DNA of 64,000 bases from Cyanobium sp. N.Huapi 1H5 (GTDB lineage Bacteria > Cyanobacteriota > Cyanobacteriia > PCC-6307 > Cyanobiaceae): contig NZ_JAGQBH010000004.1 in assembly GCF_024345535.1 (NCBI RefSeq), forward strand, positions 1 through 64,000. Direction: 5' to 3'. A program made the translations under genes and the position numbers. The notes under the pieces are model-generated. The model had not been told where the DNA came from. It made no database searches and saw nothing but the letters and a program-made list of their open reading frames with translations. Positions 61,583 to 64,000 of this stretch are shown here, piece after piece (the stretch's first letter is position 1; each line of letters starts with the position of its first letter).

Positions 61583-64000
61583 TCAGCCCCTGTTGCCGAA
61601 GCGCTTGCGCAGCCAGTTCATCGGGCCGCCACCACCATCACTGGAGGGACGGTGGCGACGGGAGGAAACCCTCTCGGCGGGAGGCAGGGAGCTGGAGGAG
61701 CCGGCGCTGGGTCCGAGGCCACCATTGGTGGCGACGGGCGCAGACGCCTGATCCTCGTCGTCGCGGTAATAGGTCTTGACGTCGGATTCTCCCTCGTTGT
61801 AGCGGGCGGAGATGTAGGAATTGGTGGCGGCACCCTTCATGTAGCTGTCGCGATAGCGCTGCACATAACTGCCGAAGCCACCCGTGGAAGGTTCGCTGGC
61901 ACTCTTGGCGTATCCCGACGCCGACGCGTAGGCGTAGTGGTAGTAGTAGCCGTATTCGTAGCCGTAATCGTTGAGGCGGCTGGGGAAGTTGACCTGGTTG
62001 CAGATGATGCCCAGCACATCCACCCCGGAGGCCCGGATGCGACGGCTGGCCTGGGGAGCCAGCTCACGACTCACCTTGCCGAGGCCGACCAGGAAGAGGA
62101 TGCCGTCGAGCTTCTCTCCCAGCAGGATCGGATCGGCCAGCATCAGGCAGGGAGGCGCATCCACGACGATGATGTCGTAGCCGGGAAGGGCACGGATCTC
62201 GTCCATGACTTCCTTGCAGCGGGTGGAGTTGAGCAGCTTGGCCGGATCGGGCGGCTTCGGGCCGGCAGGAAGCACATCCATGTTCTCGGCGATGGAGTGG
62301 ATGAAATCCGTCGGTTTGCGGGTTGAATCCGAGAGCAGGGTGGAGAGGCCGTCGCCCTGCTCCACACCCAGGTAGCGGGCCTGCATCGGCAGCCGCATGT
62401 CGGAGTCGATGACGAGCACCTTGAGGCCGAGGTCGGCCAGGGTGCGGGAGAACACCGCCACCGCGGTGGACTTGCCTTCCCCCTGGGTGGAGGAGGTGAT
62501 GCCCACCATGCGGATGCTGCTGTCGGCGCGGAGCAGTCGGAAGGTGGTGAACAGGCTGCGCAGCGACTCCTTGATGGCGAAGCGCTCGCTCGAGGACATC
62601 TTCGAGATGCTGGTGGCGATGTCGACACCGGGCTCCAGGGGCAGGTAGGGAATCAGACCCAGAACCGGCAGCTGCAGGTCCTTCTCCACCTCCATGGGGG
62701 TGTGGAAGACGTTGTCGGTCCGCTCCCGGAGGATGGCGGCGCCGAGACCGGCCAGGAGACCGATCATGATCGCCCTGAGCAGGTTGCGCTGGATGTTGGG
62801 CTCCACCGGGCTGCCGCCGAAATCGGGAGGTCCGATCACTTCCCAGGGGGAGATGGAACGGGCCATCTCGAGCCGGTAACGCTCCCTGGCCTGGATGTAG
62901 GAGGAGTACTGCTCCCTGGCGATCGAGAGCCGCTGGTTGATGTTCTCGAACTCCGACATCTTCTGGGGATTGTTCCGGAAGTTCTCGCTCAGCAGAAGGA
63001 TCTGGCGGTTGATCTCATCCTGCTGGGCCACGTTGGAAAGCAGCCGGGCCTTGACGGCGTCGGCGGCCTGCCGCTGCACGACGGGAAGCAGCTGGTTGCG
63101 GCGGGCGATCAGGGACTGAACGATCGGAGAGTTCTCCTTGAACGTGCCCTTGGCGGTGGCCAGCTCCTGCTCGAACTGGTTGAGGAGGTCAAGGGGCGTC
63201 TTGGTGCCGCTGGCAGCCTCGGCTCCGGAGGAGCCCCTTCCCGGCACCAGAACGCTGTTGCGACCCAGCTGCTCGAGGGCGGTGGGGGCGCCGCTGGGGG
63301 TGAACTGCAGCTTGCCGGTCTGGATCGACTTCAGCTGGCTGTCGAGCTGGACCTGCTCGTTCTGAAGGGTGCGCAGCTGGTTGACGAGACCTTCGCGGGC
63401 CCCGAGGATCTGGCTGGCCGCCGCGGCAGGGTCAACAAAGTTGTTGCGTTCCCGGAACCTGAGCATCTCCTGGGAGAGCTTGGTGACCCGTTCCTCGATC
63501 GCGGGGGCCTGCTCGTCGAGGAAGCGGACGCCGGAGTTGACCGCCGCCTGGCGCTGGGTCAGGGAGAAGGCGGTGTAATCCTTGGCGAGCTGGCGGAGGA
63601 TGGCCTTGCCCTTGGCTGGATCGGGCCAGCGCAGGGAGACGTTGAGGACGTTGTCGACCCGGGCCGACTCCTGGTTGATGGACAGGTTGCTCTCCAGGGC
63701 CCGGAGCGGCACGCCCTGACGCTGGGCGACCGGCCCGAGCAGCAGGGGGCTGCGCATCAGAACGATGAGACTGGGCACATCGGTCTTGATCTCGCTGCGG
63801 GCGATGGTCTCCACGGAACCGCTGCCGCCGCCGCTGCCCGGATTGTCAAAGGGATTGCTGATCTGCATCTGGAACCCCCCCTGGTAGACGGGGGAGAAGA
63901 TGCGCTGACGCAGCGTGTTGATCGCCAGGACCCCGGTGACCACGGCGAAGGTGATCAGGAAAATGGACTGGCGGCGCTTGACCGTGCGGACGAGTCCCCC
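61583..64000 (-). CDS. Wzc-type polysaccharide co-polymerase/tyrosine kinase, 5' part missing
   Basis: A bacterial-type tyrosine kinase fused to a Wzz/co-polymerase domain that controls chain length and export. The frame is open to the window edge (first helix FLITFAVVTGVLAINTL), so the N-terminus lies outside. The long periplasmic coiled coil (about 63700-62850) is followed by a second helix IMIGLLAGLGAAIL. The kinase has Walker A SSTQGEGKSTAVAV, A' VLVIDSDMRLP and Walker B IIVVDAPPC. The C-terminal tyrosine cluster (YGYEYGYYYHYAY, later SYVQRYRDSYMK and VKTYYRDDED) would be autophosphorylated. It converges on the phosphatase. Confidence 0.93.
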   Translation of the reverse strand, partial: GGLVRTVKRRQSIFLITFAVVTGVLAINTLRQRIFSPVYQGGFQMQISNPFDNPGSGGGSGSVETIARSEIKTDVPSLIVLMRSPLLLGPVAQRQGVPLRALESNLSINQESARVDNVLNVSLRWPDPAKGKAILRQLAKDYTAFSLTQRQAAVNSGVRFLDEQAPAIEERVTKLSQEMLRFRERNNFVDPAAAASQILGAREGLVNQLRTLQNEQVQLDSQLKSIQTGKLQFTPSGAPTALEQLGRNSVLVPGRGSSGAEAASGTKTPLDLLNQFEQELATAKGTFKENSPIVQSLIARRNQLLPVVQRQAADAVKARLLSNVAQQDEINRQILLLSENFRNNPQKMSEFENINQRLSIAREQYSSYIQARERYRLEMARSISPWEVIGPPDFGGSPVEPNIQRNLLRAIMIGLLAGLGAAILRERTDNVFHTPMEVEKDLQLPVLGLIPYLPLEPGVDIATSISKMSSSERFAIKESLRSLFTTFRLLRADSSIRMVGITSSTQGEGKSTAVAVFSRTLADLGLKVLVIDSDMRLPMQARYLGVEQGDGLSTLLSDSTRKPTDFIHSIAENMDVLPAGPKPPDPAKLLNSTRCKEVMDEIRALPGYDIIVVDAPPCLMLADPILLGEKLDGILFLVGLGKVSRELAPQASRRIRASGVDVLGIICNQVNFPSRLNDYGYEYGYYYHYAYASASGYAKSASEPSTGGFGSYVQRYRDSYMKGAATNSYISARYNEGESDVKTYYRDDEDQASAPVATNGGLGPSAGSSSSLPPAERVSSRRHRPSSDGGGGPMNWLRKRFGNRG

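Overview
The window is a GC-rich (roughly two-thirds G+C by eye), gene-dense chromosomal segment of a picocyanobacterium of the Synechococcus/Cyanobium type. This rests on the overlapping psbD-psbC pair of photosystem II, a CobQ, a group 2 sigma-70 factor, an ARC6/Ftn2-type division protein directly before ffh-rpsP-phoH, and a cyanobacterial-type exosortase. No rRNA, tRNA, CRISPR array, insertion sequence or phage gene was recognised.

Layout. (1) 1-6806: end of psbD, psbC with a terminator, an exostosin-like protein, maf, a small winged-helix-like protein, cobQ, a small [2Fe-2S] protein and a glycosyltransferase-like protein. (2) 6924-14082: radical SAM protein, UDP-galactopyranose mutase (glf), mnmA (reverse), NAD(P)HX repair enzyme, group 2 sigma factor, and a reverse-strand glycosyltransferase-like gene. 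(3) 14329-21833: pdhA (reverse), divergent from the ftn2-ffh-rpsP-phoH-FUSC run, then a BI-1 family membrane protein and a strong rho-independent terminator. (4) 22143-26454: nucleotide-sugar supply (gmd, fcl, galE) and a convergent TIGR03790-like secreted protein. (5) 26755-51487: an ABC exporter followed by a nearly gap-free run of glycosyltransferases, with an AsnB-like amidotransferase, a polymerase/ligase-like membrane protein, an NDP-sugar epimerase and a full AsnB. (6) 51782-57035: carbamoyltransferase, another glycosyltransferase, a YdcF-like protein, a degenerate SDR and a WecA/MraY-type glycosyl-1-phosphate transferase. (7) 57380-64000: a WbpM/FlaA1-type dehydratase, cyanoexosortase A with its partner, a cysteine-based protein phosphatase and, convergent, a Wzc-type polysaccharide co-polymerase/tyrosine kinase that runs off the window.

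Working together. Regions 4-7 contain most parts of a surface polysaccharide system: sugar nucleotides (GDP-fucose, UDP-Gal/Galf, 4,6-dehydratase product), an initiating phosphoglycosyltransferase, about 15 glycosyltransferases including two double-domain enzymes, a Wzy/WaaL-like membrane protein, a Wzc-like co-polymerase with a possible cognate phosphatase, and decoration enzymes (AsnB-like amidation, carbamoylation). A cyanoexosortase lies in the same transcription unit as the dehydratase, which suggests that PEP-CTERM protein sorting and glycan assembly are linked here. No PEP-CTERM substrate and no MATE-type Wzx flippase were seen in the window; the ABC exporter may fill the latter role. 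Several sugar-related genes also sit between housekeeping genes in regions 1-3, so glycan genes appear to have been added piecemeal to a conserved cyanobacterial backbone. Glycan structure and enzyme specificities are inference only.
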